From the IMG/VR virus record IMGVR_UViG_3300047472_000137, positions 1 to 56,553 of that record: DNA of 56,553 bases; one strand, written 5' to 3'. Under the pieces are notes generated by a model. It had not been told where the DNA came from, searched no databases, and saw only the letters and a program-made list of their open reading frames with translations. Each line of letters starts with the position of its first letter. Within the stretch, counting starts at the first letter, position 1. Source of the DNA: a virus. Below are positions 36,616 to 46,052 of the stretch, piece by piece. The position numbers were made by a program, and so were the translations under genes.

Positions 36616-36852
36616 CTAGCGCCTTGCCGCTACCTTGACCGAATAGATGACACCGACAATTGTTAGCCCAAGCATGGAGACAGCGATAAATACCTCTCCA
36701 GCGGATTTCAGTGCATCCATGACGCCTGTCCCCGTGGAGGTCTCAATCAGTGCCCACACAAGTGCTGCAATGAGAGATGCGGTCAGTGCAACCCAAACGG
36801 CACGCACCACCGACTGACTAATGTCGTCTGCGGTAACGGTATTTCTGGTCAT
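36616..36852 (-). CDS. Two-helix membrane protein on the opposite strand
   Basis: A 78-residue protein with two hydrophobic segments (AVWVALTASLIAALVWALIE and VFIAVSMLGLTIVGVIYSVK) and a basic end (VAARR). An AAGGAGAATC site precedes ATG 36852. It is the only minus-strand gene in the late region and lies between a terminator and a 365-base gap. This is typical of a moron: an independently expressed extra gene. Membrane location suggests a holin-like or superinfection-exclusion role. Confidence 0.7.
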   Translation of the reverse strand: MTRNTVTADDISQSVVRAVWVALTASLIAALVWALIETSTGTGVMDALKSAGEVFIAVSMLGLTIVGVIYSVKVAARR

Positions 36853-37217
36853 AGCGGATTCTCCTTGTAGTCATCAACGGCATCACTTCTCCTTCTTTTG
36901 GCGAATAAAATTAACTTGGCCATGCACTGACGTCCTTAGCGCGTTCCACGGTGCGCCAAAACACCGAGCTTCGCAGGGGGCCAGCACACCGACAGGGTGC
37001 GCCCAGGGCTAGCTGAGCGCCCCCACTTCGCCGCGCCTTCCGTTCATGGTGTTCCCCTTTCGGATCATGTGGACGAGCTTGCCCCCATCACGCCCGTCGG
37101 CAGGGGCAGACGCCGCCATCTAGCGCCGTCACTCGGTGTGGCAGACGTAGCCCACCACCCATTAGTTCCCCTGCACCACCCCGTTCACCCGATCCGCACC
37201 AACCCGAGGAGGCGCCT
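36853..37217. other. 365-base gap in the structural operon
   Basis: No convincing gene. It should contain the promoter of the minus-strand membrane gene, and possibly a rightward promoter for the connector genes. Short dyads such as GGGGCAGACGCC lie near 37100. A 98-residue open frame on the plus strand (36997-37293) has no ribosome site and overlaps the next gene. Confidence 0.5.
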
Positions 37218-37811
37218 ATGCCTCTGGCAATCTCTGATGATGTGTCAGCCCGTCTCGGGCGGCCCCTTGAACCTGATGAACTCCCCCGAGTAACCGCCTT
37301 CTTGGCCGACGTGTCAGCCCTTGTTGAGGACTACTGCGGCCGAGACTTGGACAGACGGAGCGGCCAGAGCATCACCCTCTATCCCGAGGGTGGCTGTGTC
37401 CTCTCCGTACCCGCCCGGTATCAGACCTTCCTCACTGTCTCTGCCGTCCAGCAGGACGGCCAGGAGGTCACTGACTGGACCTTCAACGGCCGTCAGCTGA
37501 ACCGTGACGCCGACTGGGGCGAATCCGCGGTGACCCTCACAGCCGCTTGGGGCTATGAGGTACCTCCCGCTTCGCTCAAGGCTCTTGCGTGCTCTGAGGT
37601 CATCCGATGGGTTGCACTCTCCCCTGGTGTGGGGCGTGAACGCGTCGGAGAGGTCGAGGTTGAGTTCTCCTCTCCCAGCTCTGCTCAGACTCTCTCCTCG
37701 GCCACCAGGACCAGCCTCGCGCCCTACAGGCGTCGGGGCGCCGGATCCCTGCCGCTCCGTAGAGAAGGCCCTTCCCTCGACCTGAGGGGGCCTGATGTTC
37801 TCCATGGTTGA
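37218..37811 (+). CDS. Head-tail connector (adaptor)
   Basis: A 197-residue protein with the adaptor pattern: DDVSARLGRPLEPDELPRVT, FLADVSALVEDYCGRDLDRR, VSAVQQDGQEVTDWTFNG and an Ala/Trp-rich middle (LTAAWGYEVPPASLKALACS). ATG 37218 has a GAGGAGG site. It is the first of four overlapping connector genes. Confidence 0.8.
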   Translation: MPLAISDDVSARLGRPLEPDELPRVTAFLADVSALVEDYCGRDLDRRSGQSITLYPEGGCVLSVPARYQTFLTVSAVQQDGQEVTDWTFNGRQLNRDADWGESAVTLTAAWGYEVPPASLKALACSEVIRWVALSPGVGRERVGEVEVEFSSPSSAQTLSSATRTSLAPYRRRGAGSLPLRREGPSLDLRGPDVLHG

Positions 37812-38124
37812 TCCAGCGGAGGTCTGGCGGGCCTCCACACAGGTCAAGAACGCGTACACCAGTCGTCCCGACTGGGACCAGGCCCTCAAGGTCTGGGAAG
37901 GCCGGGCCTCTGTGCAGCCTGACAAGACGTACGAGAGCTTTAGCCCTGCCCGTGACCAGTCTCAGGAACGGCTTACAGCCTTCCTCCCGTTCGGCGCCGT
38001 GGTCGCTTCCGGCGACCGGGTCAAGCTCAACAACCACATGTATGAGGTCGACGGGGAGCCTGAGCGGTGGGGCTACACCTCCCGCCGGCACCTGAAGCTC
38101 TCCCTGTGGAGGGCGCTCAAATGA
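37795..38124 (+). CDS. Head closure (stopper) protein
   Basis: A 109-residue protein, with beta-strands PFGAVVASGDRVKLNNHMYE and VDGEPERWGYTSRRHLKLSL. The phrase VASGDRV..NNHMYEVDGEPERW is typical of phage head-closure proteins. ATG 37795 follows GAGGGGG. It overlaps genes on both sides. Confidence 0.75.
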   Translation: MFSMVDPAEVWRASTQVKNAYTSRPDWDQALKVWEGRASVQPDKTYESFSPARDQSQERLTAFLPFGAVVASGDRVKLNNHMYEVDGEPERWGYTSRRHLKLSLWRALK

Positions 38125-38483
38125 CTGACTCCAAGCGTGCCCGTACCAAGCTCGTTCTGCATGCGAGCTGGAAGCGCGAAGTTCTGTCGGCCCCTGGGGT
38201 CAAGGAGCTGGTGGCCAAGCACACGGGCGAACTCCTTCACCGGGCCACTGCTGATGCTCCGCGTCGAGGTCACAGCGCCCTTCCCTGGAACGCGATCAAG
38301 AAGAACCTTGAGGCATACGTACAGCTCTCCCACGAGGGTTGGTTCGGCAACGTCGTCATCGAAGACGATCCCCAGGTTCGTCACGCGATGTTGCAGGAGG
38401 AGGGGTTCACGACCCCTCAGGGCCGCAGGATCAAGGGCCGTAGGTACCTCAAGGGCGCCCTGTTGAAGATGAGGGCGGAATGA
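38121..38483 (+). CDS. Tail-completion / HK97 gp10-like protein
   Basis: A 120-residue basic protein: WKREVLSAPGVKELVAKHTG, ATADAPRRGHSALPWNAIKK, then RHAMLQEEGFTTPQGRRIKG. Position between the stopper and tail terminator supports the HK97 gp10 role (neck or tail completion). ATG 38121 overlaps the upstream stop as ATGA. Confidence 0.7.
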   Translation: MTDSKRARTKLVLHASWKREVLSAPGVKELVAKHTGELLHRATADAPRRGHSALPWNAIKKNLEAYVQLSHEGWFGNVVIEDDPQVRHAMLQEEGFTTPQGRRIKGRRYLKGALLKMRAE

Positions 38484-38866
38484 GAATCGACCCAATTGAG
38501 TTCCTGGTCACCTACCTCCAATCTGTTCAGGAGATCCCTGACGGTTCGGTACTCGGTGACCTCAACAATCACGTGACTGGCGAGACTGCCGTCTACCTGG
38601 TGCACATGGGTGGCTTCCGCGTAGTGCGGGACCGCATGGACCGGATTGACATCGAGTACGCCGCGTACTCCATGGACCGTAAGGAAGCCATCGATCTAGC
38701 GCTTCTCGTCCGGGAAAAGCTCCTTGAGGAGCTTCCTGACACTGCCGTTGGCGGTGCTCTCGTACTGGACGTGGACGAGATCGACTCTCCCAAGTACGAG
38801 CCTGACGACTCCTCGCGTGAGCACGTGTATTGCGGACAGGTGGCCATCTTCTATACCGCCGTCTGA
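38480..38866 (+). CDS. Tail terminator protein
   Basis: A 128-residue protein, RIDPIEFLVTYLQSVQEIPD, VYLVHMGGFRVVRDRMDRID and ALLVREKLLEELPDTAVGGA, with the fold pattern of tail terminators that cap the tail tube. It overlaps the previous gene by four bases and is followed by a terminator. Confidence 0.75.
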   Translation: MRIDPIEFLVTYLQSVQEIPDGSVLGDLNNHVTGETAVYLVHMGGFRVVRDRMDRIDIEYAAYSMDRKEAIDLALLVREKLLEELPDTAVGGALVLDVDEIDSPKYEPDDSSREHVYCGQVAIFYTAV

Positions 38867-38899
38867 CAACCCCTCCGATCCTTAGAGGACTCGGATCGA

Positions 38900-38925
38900 A
38901 GCCCCCTCCCTGGGGGCTTTTTTTA
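38900..38925 (+). terminator. Terminator before the major tail gene
   Basis: AGCCCCC pairs with GGGGGCT over a five-base loop, followed by T7. A perfect factor-independent terminator inside the structural region, 33 bases after the tail terminator gene. Confidence 0.85.
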
Positions 38926-38945
38926 TGCCCCGAGGAGATCCCCAT

Positions 38946-39536
38946 ATGGCGAATGACGCTAAGAAGATTCGGTTTGCTCCCAACGGAGCCATCTATGTAG
39001 CTCCTGCCGGCGGCAGTCTCGTTGTGCCGACCGAGCTGGGCGACGGTACGACCCCGCCAACCGGATACAAGGCTCTCGGCTATGTCGATGAGGGCGGCGT
39101 GACGCTGACCCCAGCCATCGAGACGCAGCCTGTGAACGCGTGGCAGTCGGCTACTGCCGTTCTCTACAACGTGACTTCTGCGAGCTTCTCTGTGAAGGCA
39201 ACCCTTCAGGAGACCAACGAGGTTACGACTGAGCTTTTCTGGGGCGCTGAGTGGGTCGAGGTCATGTCCAACGACCCGACGCCGGTTGGCACTGGCGTCT
39301 TCAAGCTCGACCTGTCGTCCACTCCGGACCTCAAGGAGCTGTCCATTGTCGTGGACTGGAATCAGGGTGCTATCCGCAGCCGCTGCGTGATCCCCCGTTC
39401 CATGATTTCGGACCGTGGCGCTATCCAGCTCTCCCGTACGGAAAACGGCAAGTACGAGCTGACCATTGAGGCGCTCGACTCTGACGGCAAGCTCGGCTAC
39501 GTGCTGACCAACGACGACATCGTTGTTGGCCCCTAA
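38946..39536 (+). CDS. Major tail tube protein
   Basis: A 196-residue protein beginning MANDAKKIRFAPNGAIYVAP. GYKALGYVDEGGVTLTPAIE, TQPVNAWQSATAVLYNVTSA and FSVKATLQETNEVTTELFWG are typical of tail tube proteins of actinobacterial siphoviruses. ATG 38946 follows GAGGAG. Confidence 0.88.
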   Translation: MANDAKKIRFAPNGAIYVAPAGGSLVVPTELGDGTTPPTGYKALGYVDEGGVTLTPAIETQPVNAWQSATAVLYNVTSASFSVKATLQETNEVTTELFWGAEWVEVMSNDPTPVGTGVFKLDLSSTPDLKELSIVVDWNQGAIRSRCVIPRSMISDRGAIQLSRTENGKYELTIEALDSDGKLGYVLTNDDIVVGP

Positions 39537-39603
39537 GTAGTCCCCTGAGCCGGGGCAGGGCAATTTCCCCGGCACTCTCTCTCACCCCACCCAAGGAGTT
39601 CCC

Positions 39604-39912
39604 ATGTCTACTCAGAAGAAGTCTGGTGCCCCGAACCGGAACGGCGCCAAGAAGGTTGCTGCGGCCAAGGCTGATGCGACTAATGCGGGCCTCACCTTCA
39701 AGCACCGCGGGCTCAACTTCAAGCTCCCACAGCCGAAGAACTTCCCGCTTGAAGTCCTGCTCACAGACGATGAGATCGTTGCTACTCAGCTGATCCTCGG
39801 CGAGGACCAGTGGGCCGCGTACATGGCCACCCGGCCCGATATCGAAGACTTCGGCGAGCTTGCCCGCAAGATGGGCGAGGCTCAGGGTCGGGACGACGAC
39901 GCGGGAAACTGA
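39604..39912 (+). CDS. Tail assembly chaperone, short form
   Basis: A 102-residue protein (MSTQKKSGAPNRNGAKKVAA; LNFKLPQPKNFPLEVLLTDD) that corresponds to lambda gpG. Its last codons are GCG GGA AAC TGA, which include the slippery GGGAAAC (39903-39909). ATG 39604 follows AAGGAG. Confidence 0.88.
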   Translation: MSTQKKSGAPNRNGAKKVAAAKADATNAGLTFKHRGLNFKLPQPKNFPLEVLLTDDEIVATQLILGEDQWAAYMATRPDIEDFGELARKMGEAQGRDDDAGN

Positions 39913-40325
39913 TGGCAGTCGTCCATGTCGTTCAGAACTTCCCCGATGAACTTGAAGCGGACTTGCTTGAGTTCTTCGGGGTCGATCTCCTGAACCTGTG
40001 GCGTGGGCGGCTCTCTCTTCGCCGTATCGGAGTTCTCATCAAGTCTCTGATGCACAAGCCAGGACGCTCAACTCTGCTCATGGCCATTGACGAACGCGCT
40101 AAGTGGTCCGAGCAAGACTATGTGCTCGCGCGTTGCTCTGACGCGCTTGAGCTTTCCAACTTCCTCTTCATCAAGGCCAATGCCAGCGAAGAGGACACGC
40201 ATGACCTAGAAACACCTCCACCGATTCCACGGCCCGGCGAACCGGAGCCACAGCCTGAGTCACGGCCAGAGTTCAGCGATGCGCAGGAACTCACCCAATT
40301 CTTCGGGCAATTGAACAGCCTATAA
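39604..40325 (+). CDS. Tail assembly chaperone, frameshift form (gpG-T-like)
   Basis: A -1 frameshift at GGGAAAC (39903-39909) changes ...GGA AAC TGA into ...GGG AAA CTG ATG and extends the protein to 240 residues. The added part continues MAVVHVVQNFPDELEADLLE, LEFFGVDLLNLWRGRLSLRR and a Pro-rich tail. The pair lies directly before the tape measure gene, as in most siphoviruses. The in-frame ATG at 39912 could also start the downstream frame separately. Confidence 0.85.
39903..39909 (+). promoter_or_regulatory. Slippery heptamer GGGAAAC
   Basis: Classical X-XXY-YYZ sequence in the correct phase (G GGA AAC) immediately before the stop codon of the short chaperone. Confidence 0.88.
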
Positions 40326-40334
40326 GGGGGTTCC

Positions 40335-43300
40335 ATGGCTGAAGGGCGCGGGCCGATCAAGGTCGGAACCGGATACATCGAGATCATTCCTAAGGTCCTT
40401 CAGAAGGACGTGGAGGAACTCCGCCGCAAGGTCTCAGGCGAGATGGCCAAGTTGGGTGTCTCCGCCTCCAAGGAGATTTCCAAGTCCGTGAAGGAGGGCC
40501 TTGCTGGCTTGCCGAAGGAAACGGCTAAGCAGGCGAAGAAGGCCAAGGAAGCGGTTGAGAAGGAAGCTGTCGACTCCGCTAAGACTCTGAAGAAGATCGA
40601 GAAGAAGATCACGAAGGAGTTCGGCGAGGAGGCCGCTCAGCGGTTCCGCGAGTACCGGAAGCTTGAGGAGAAGAAGCAGAAGCTTCTTGAGGAGACGTCT
40701 GCTGAGACCCGTAAGGCGCTCAAGGATGTCGTCCGCCTGGAGGAGAAGGCCAACCGCGAGCGTATGACTTCTGCGGAGCGCCTGGAGCGCGACAAGCGGA
40801 AGATCCAGGAGGCCAGCGACAAGGCCCAGCGCAAGGAAGCTGAGGCCCAGTCAAGGGCCATCACCAAGTACAACAAGATGATTGAGACGGCCTACGCGGA
40901 GAACGAGCGTAGGAAGCGGGCTGAGGCTGCCCAGACTGCCCGTGAAGAGCAGCAGTGGCGCCGGACGGTGTCTGCCGCCTACGCCGAGAACGCCAAGCGT
41001 GAGGCCGCCGCTCAGCGCGAGGCCCTGAGGCAGCAGGTAGCCGCACAGCGTGAGGCGGTTCGTCAGCAGGTTGCCGCCCTGCGGGAGCAGGCTGCGGCCC
41101 AGCGAGCGACGTTGCAGGACGGTATCTCGGCTCAGCAGCAGCACATGTTGCAGCTCCGGAATCAGATCCGGGACATCAACCGGAACATCAACACGACCAA
41201 CACCACAACTCAGAGCTACTTCACCAAGACTGGCAACAGCCTGAAGAAGATGGGCACTTGGTTCGATCAGGTCGGAATGTCGATTAGCGAGGCTGGAAAC
41301 ATCCTCAGCACTCGCTTCCTGGCGCCTCTGGCTATGGCTGGTGCGGGCCTCACGGCTATCGGTGTTGAGAACGCGGATAAGCGACTTCTGGGGCAGCTCG
41401 GTCTTAGCTCCGCTGGGGTATCCAAGTCCGTGTCTGCGGCTCAGATGTCCAACATCCAGAACTATGCGATCGATACGCCGTTCTCGATCGATGTCATGCA
41501 CGAATATCAGATGAAGCTGATTCGCTCCGTTGCTGGTGCTGACAAGAAGTGGTACAGCCCTGATGCCGGCACCAGGACGAACGCAGCCAACAAGGCTGCG
41601 GGCAAGACCACTGACCTCATCATGTCTATCGGTGACTCGATGGCCCGAGCGGGCAACCTGTCCCCACAGCAGTTCCAGCGCGCCATGTACGCGATGGACA
41701 TGATCATGGACATGGACCGGGCGCCCACGAGGAACGTGAAGCAGCTCGCTGCGGCTTCCGGTATGCCAGCGTCCGAGCTGGCTCAGCTCCTCGGCTTCAA
41801 GGACGCTCAGACCATGTGGAAGGTCGTGGGTACGCCTGCCGCTAAGGGCGGTGGCGTCTCCGGCACTCAGATCATGGATGCGATGCTCAACTACTGGAAC
41901 CCCGAGAAGTACAAGGGGCGCCAGAAGGGCGACGGTTCCATTGGCTCCGCTGCCTCCATGACCTCTGAGACCATCACCGGTCGCCTTCAGCAGATGAAGG
42001 AACGGGCCACTTTCGAGCTGGGCAACCTCTTCGTCAAGGAAGGCAAGGGCGGCCAGTACGAGTACACGGGCCTTGGCAAGAAGATCATGGGCGAGCGTGT
42101 ACCGCAGTACGCCGAGGACAAGCACGGTCGACAGGTCCTCACGGGCTACAAGACCGAGGGCGGCATTCTCAACCAGGTTCAGGACATGGCCGTGAAGTAC
42201 GGCCCCGACCTGAAGAAGTTCCTGGGGCTCTTCCTCGACTCACTGAGCAAGTTCATTTCGATGATCGACACGGCAGCCGCCTGGATCAAGGAATCCGGAC
42301 TCGGTGAACTCGCGGCATCGGTAGGCAAGTTCCTCGTTAAGTGGGGTCCTCTGATCCTCGCTGTAGGGCTCCTGTCCAAGGTTCTCGGCAAGACCGTGGG
42401 CCTGGTCGGTAGGGCGTTCGCTCCCATTGCCGCAGTGGGCAGGGGGGCTGTCCGTACCTACGAGGGACAGCGGGACCTTCGTAGCCAGCGTGCAGCAGCT
42501 CGTACCGCTCGCAGGGATGCCCGCTCCTCGGGCTCCTCGCGTAGTGACGCTCGTCAGGCAGGCCGAGACGCCTACAGGCAGCAGCGCCAGACCAACCGCA
42601 ACGGCGACACCCGCTCGCCCGGCAGGCGCCTCCTGGACGGCTTCATGGGACGAGACTCCCGCGAGACTGACGGACAGCGGCAGCTCCGGGCCCTTGAGGA
42701 CCAGATCCGTGAGGCGCGGGAAGAGGCCAACCGGCTTCGTGACGAGCTCCGTGAAGCTAACCGTGAGTCCATGCGGCAGATCACTGCGGCTCTCGCCGGC
42801 AACGGCAACAACTCCGTGCAGGGTGCTGCGAACCAGGCTCAGAACTCGGTCAACCAGATCCAGACGCAAGCTCAGCAGGCCAACAACACGAGCCTTGCTC
42901 AGCTTCAGCAGGAGATCGACAAGGTAAAGAAGGCCGCTCAGGACGTTGTGACGGAGCTGGGCAAGGTCAAGGTAGATGTCAATTCCCTCGATGGCCAGAA
43001 CCTCAACAAGGTCACTGCGGAATTCGGGCACCTGAAGTCTGCGGCGGATGAAGCTGGAAAGCAGATCACGTCTGACAACACCCGTGTGGGCAACCTGGAC
43101 AAGAAGAACGTCAAGGGTGTTACCGGCTCGATCGATGACCTCCGGTCCTCTGCGAAGAAGGCAGCCGACCAGATCGGCGATGGCGCTATGTCGTCGTCCA
43201 CCTCTGGCCGTACGGCGAACCTCAACAAGCGTCGACTGACGGACATCATCCACGAGTTCAAGAAGCTCACGAATGCCGCTGACGATGCTTACAAGAAGAT

Positions 43301-45038
43301 CGGGCAGGGCACTGGGGCAGGCTCCCTTGCCGGCCGCGTGGGTCTCCTTAACGGTCGCTCGTTGAAGAAGATCACCGATGCCGTCAAGGATCTCGAAAAG
43401 GCCCTCAGGAAGGCCAAGGACGAGGGTGACGGGCTCGATGACGCTCTCGGGCGCATCGGGAAGAAGTCTCCTGGTGGTGGCGGTAGCAGCTCCGGGGGTT
43501 CTTCCAAGAAGAGGAAGAACAGGGCCCGCGGTGGTGTGATGCGGGAAACGGATGTCATGCCGGGCTATCAGCCTTGGGCAGACTCCATTCCTACGCTTCT
43601 CACTCCTGGTGAGGCTGTACTTCGCCCTGAGGTCACTAACGCCATTGGCTCCGACACCATCAACTCGTGGAATGCGCTGGCAGTGCGAGGAAAGATCTCT
43701 CGCCATGCACGGGGTACAGGTGGTGGCGGAAAGTTCGACCTTGACCAGCTCAAGGAGCTGATGGACCTTCAGAACATTTGGCCAGTCGGTACGGCCATGC
43801 TCAAGACGATGAAGCTCGACGGGACTTCTGACCCATTGGGCGGAAGCGTTCAGGGCGGCATTCTCCGCACGGGTGACCACTCCGCCGGACTCGGTGGTGT
43901 AGTCGGTGCCGAGAAGTTCAAGGGCATGTACGACTGGATGACCGAGGACGTGTTTACGCTCCTCAAGAAGGTTCCGACAGGCGTTGGCCAGATCGCCGGT
44001 ATTCTCGGCGGATCCCTTTCACCGATTCTCGGAGACTACTTCTGGAATGACGTCTGGAAGGGCAAGGGCAACATCGTTGAGCGCGGAAACAGGTATCTCG
44101 GAGATGTCTTCAGCGCCAAGACCCTAGGCAAGGTCTGGGACGGCCTTTGGGGCGGAGTCGGTGACTCGCTCGGGGCTATTTGGGACACCGTAACCAACCC
44201 GATCGACACCTTTACGGACGCCTTCTCTGATGTCGGCGACATCCTTTCCGGGTCCTACAACAACATCATTGGCATGGTCCAGACGGTGAAGGAAGTCAAG
44301 GATGCCCCCGTGGCTTACGCAGGGCGGGTCTTTGACGGCTTCATGGACAACGCCAAGGAGTCGATGCCGAACACCAAGGGTCTCTTTGATTTCGACAAGG
44401 GGTCAAAGGTAAAGGCCAAGGTCCCTGACATGGGCGCCGATATGGTCGCCCCTGGAAAGGGATCAGGTGCGAAGAAGTGGGCTCCTGTTGCCGCTCAGGC
44501 GATGAGCATGCTCCATCTTCCCGGATCAGCGCTAAATACGGTCCTGTACCGAATTCAGATGGAGTCCGGGGGTAACCCGAACATCGTCAACAAATGGGAT
44601 TCAAACTGGAAGGCGGGCCACCCTTCAGTTGGTCTGATGCAGGTTATCGGCCCAACCTACGGCGCCTATGCCGGACCGTTCAAGAACACGGGTCCCAAGC
44701 TGTACGGCACGTCTGTTAACCCATTGGCCAACATCTATGCGGGCCTCAACTATGCCCGAAATCGCTACGGATCCCGATGGCAGTCCATGCTTGCCGGCCA
44801 CACCGGCTATGCAACGGGCACAGTGTCCGCTTCTCCTGGCCTCGCAATGGTCGGCGAGAAGGGCCGGGAACTGGTCGCATTCGGTGGGGGTGAGCGTGTC
44901 TTCAAGAACTCTGACACAGAGGCTCTCCTCAACGGAAAGAAGTACGAAATCCACATCCACGAGGCTCGCAACGAGCCAACGCCTCAGGCAGTAATGAGGG
45001 CGCTTCAGACAGCGGAGGCCCTTTACACGACCCTGTAA
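40335..45038 (+). CDS. Tape measure protein with lytic transglycosylase domain
   Basis: A 1567-residue protein that sets tail length. Residues 1-300 are charged coiled-coil; about 320-700 contain hydrophobic segments (STRFLAPLAMAGAGLTAIGV, WGPLILAVGLLSKVLGKTVG); a low-complexity Arg/Gln region follows. The C terminus (about 1380-1500) is a transglycosylase-like domain with YRIQMESGGNPNIVNKWDS, the catalytic Glu in RIQMESGG, and GLMQVIGPTYGAYAG. That domain would open the cell wall during DNA entry. The ATG follows AAGGGGG. Confidence 0.95.
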   Translation: MAEGRGPIKVGTGYIEIIPKVLQKDVEELRRKVSGEMAKLGVSASKEISKSVKEGLAGLPKETAKQAKKAKEAVEKEAVDSAKTLKKIEKKITKEFGEEAAQRFREYRKLEEKKQKLLEETSAETRKALKDVVRLEEKANRERMTSAERLERDKRKIQEASDKAQRKEAEAQSRAITKYNKMIETAYAENERRKRAEAAQTAREEQQWRRTVSAAYAENAKREAAAQREALRQQVAAQREAVRQQVAALREQAAAQRATLQDGISAQQQHMLQLRNQIRDINRNINTTNTTTQSYFTKTGNSLKKMGTWFDQVGMSISEAGNILSTRFLAPLAMAGAGLTAIGVENADKRLLGQLGLSSAGVSKSVSAAQMSNIQNYAIDTPFSIDVMHEYQMKLIRSVAGADKKWYSPDAGTRTNAANKAAGKTTDLIMSIGDSMARAGNLSPQQFQRAMYAMDMIMDMDRAPTRNVKQLAAASGMPASELAQLLGFKDAQTMWKVVGTPAAKGGGVSGTQIMDAMLNYWNPEKYKGRQKGDGSIGSAASMTSETITGRLQQMKERATFELGNLFVKEGKGGQYEYTGLGKKIMGERVPQYAEDKHGRQVLTGYKTEGGILNQVQDMAVKYGPDLKKFLGLFLDSLSKFISMIDTAAAWIKESGLGELAASVGKFLVKWGPLILAVGLLSKVLGKTVGLVGRAFAPIAAVGRGAVRTYEGQRDLRSQRAAARTARRDARSSGSSRSDARQAGRDAYRQQRQTNRNGDTRSPGRRLLDGFMGRDSRETDGQRQLRALEDQIREAREEANRLRDELREANRESMRQITAALAGNGNNSVQGAANQAQNSVNQIQTQAQQANNTSLAQLQQEIDKVKKAAQDVVTELGKVKVDVNSLDGQNLNKVTAEFGHLKSAADEAGKQITSDNTRVGNLDKKNVKGVTGSIDDLRSSAKKAADQIGDGAMSSSTSGRTANLNKRRLTDIIHEFKKLTNAADDAYKKIGQGTGAGSLAGRVGLLNGRSLKKITDAVKDLEKALRKAKDEGDGLDDALGRIGKKSPGGGGSSSGGSSKKRKNRARGGVMRETDVMPGYQPWADSIPTLLTPGEAVLRPEVTNAIGSDTINSWNALAVRGKISRHARGTGGGGKFDLDQLKELMDLQNIWPVGTAMLKTMKLDGTSDPLGGSVQGGILRTGDHSAGLGGVVGAEKFKGMYDWMTEDVFTLLKKVPTGVGQIAGILGGSLSPILGDYFWNDVWKGKGNIVERGNRYLGDVFSAKTLGKVWDGLWGGVGDSLGAIWDTVTNPIDTFTDAFSDVGDILSGSYNNIIGMVQTVKEVKDAPVAYAGRVFDGFMDNAKESMPNTKGLFDFDKGSKVKAKVPDMGADMVAPGKGSGAKKWAPVAAQAMSMLHLPGSALNTVLYRIQMESGGNPNIVNKWDSNWKAGHPSVGLMQVIGPTYGAYAGPFKNTGPKLYGTSVNPLANIYAGLNYARNRYGSRWQSMLAGHTGYATGTVSASPGLAMVGEKGRELVAFGGGERVFKNSDTEALLNGKKYEIHIHEARNEPTPQAVMRALQTAEALYTTL

Positions 45039-45047
45039 GGAGGCCCC

Positions 45048-46043
45048 ATGCCAATCCCGGTTAAGGCGCCACTAGCTCCCCTGGTATCACTTCCTAAGGA
45101 GCCAGTACCCATCCGGTGGGGCCACACGAGCGTTTCTATCGTAGGGAACAACGGTCAGGGAGAGGAAATCTCCCTGACCGCCTACAACCTCCCCGCTTGG
45201 CCCTCCGTCATCATGCAGCCCGGAGCAACCGGGCTCGACATGCCAGCATTCGGCCTCTTCTCTGACGATTCCCCGAATCTGGACGGTTCCATATTCAGGT
45301 CTGCTCGGGCTACCGCACGAGAGATCATGATTCCGGTCTACCTGCACGGTATCGACCGACAGACCATCAACCAGCTTAAGCGCAAGTTCTTCCAGGCCCT
45401 CAACCCGCAGCGTGGCTACTGCCTTCTGAAGTTCACAGAGAGCGGTGGCCGTACGCGTCAGATCTCCTGCTACTACAAGGGCGGCATGGAGGGTTCCGAG
45501 GGGACCGACACATCCGGATTCACGTGGGCCAAGTACGGCCTTGCATTCACTGCAATGGATCCGTGGTTCTACCCGACGCGTTCCCAGTCAGCCCGATGGG
45601 AGTTTGGGACGGGTGACCCGCTCCTCAGCTCCACCCTGAAGTTCTTCCCCATGAGGCTCAGTGACGGCGTCATGGGTGGCCCCGGGGAATCCCTGGTCAT
45701 CAACAACCCTGGTGACACGGAGGCTTGGCCCACTTGGGAGCTTCGCGGGCCCATCAAGTCCTTCACCCTTACCAGCCCGAGCGGGGACGTCATCAAGGCT
45801 TCCCCTCCTGCCGGCGGGGGTGACCTGGTCCCTGTCGGCCGCACTCTCACGATTGATACGAGGCCCGGGAAGAAGACCGTAAAGGACAACACCGGGCTCA
45901 ACTACTGGTCTGCGCTAGACACTAATCCGCAGTTCTGGCCGGTTGCGCCAGGCGACACCAACGCAAGCGTTTCTGTAGTGACCGGTTCAGGTAAGGCGGC
46001 AGTAACCCTGTCCTTCTACCCCCGGTATGCGAGTTACGTATAA
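45048..46043 (+). CDS. Distal tail protein (Dit-like)
   Basis: A 331-residue protein. TAYNLPAWPSVIMQPGATGL, RSARATAREIMIPVYLHGID and GLAFTAMDPWFYPTRSQSAR are siphovirus tail (Dit) hallmarks; the C-terminal half is a galectin-like beta domain (NPGDTEAWPTWELRGPIKSF). Follows the tape measure gene directly. Confidence 0.85.
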   Translation: MPIPVKAPLAPLVSLPKEPVPIRWGHTSVSIVGNNGQGEEISLTAYNLPAWPSVIMQPGATGLDMPAFGLFSDDSPNLDGSIFRSARATAREIMIPVYLHGIDRQTINQLKRKFFQALNPQRGYCLLKFTESGGRTRQISCYYKGGMEGSEGTDTSGFTWAKYGLAFTAMDPWFYPTRSQSARWEFGTGDPLLSSTLKFFPMRLSDGVMGGPGESLVINNPGDTEAWPTWELRGPIKSFTLTSPSGDVIKASPPAGGGDLVPVGRTLTIDTRPGKKTVKDNTGLNYWSALDTNPQFWPVAPGDTNASVSVVTGSGKAAVTLSFYPRYASYV

Positions 46044-46052
46044 GGGGGACCC

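Noticed and set aside
36997-37293. 98-residue frame before the connector gene
   Set aside because: No ribosome site, overlaps the connector start in another frame, and composition is Pro/His/Arg-rich as in shadow frames.
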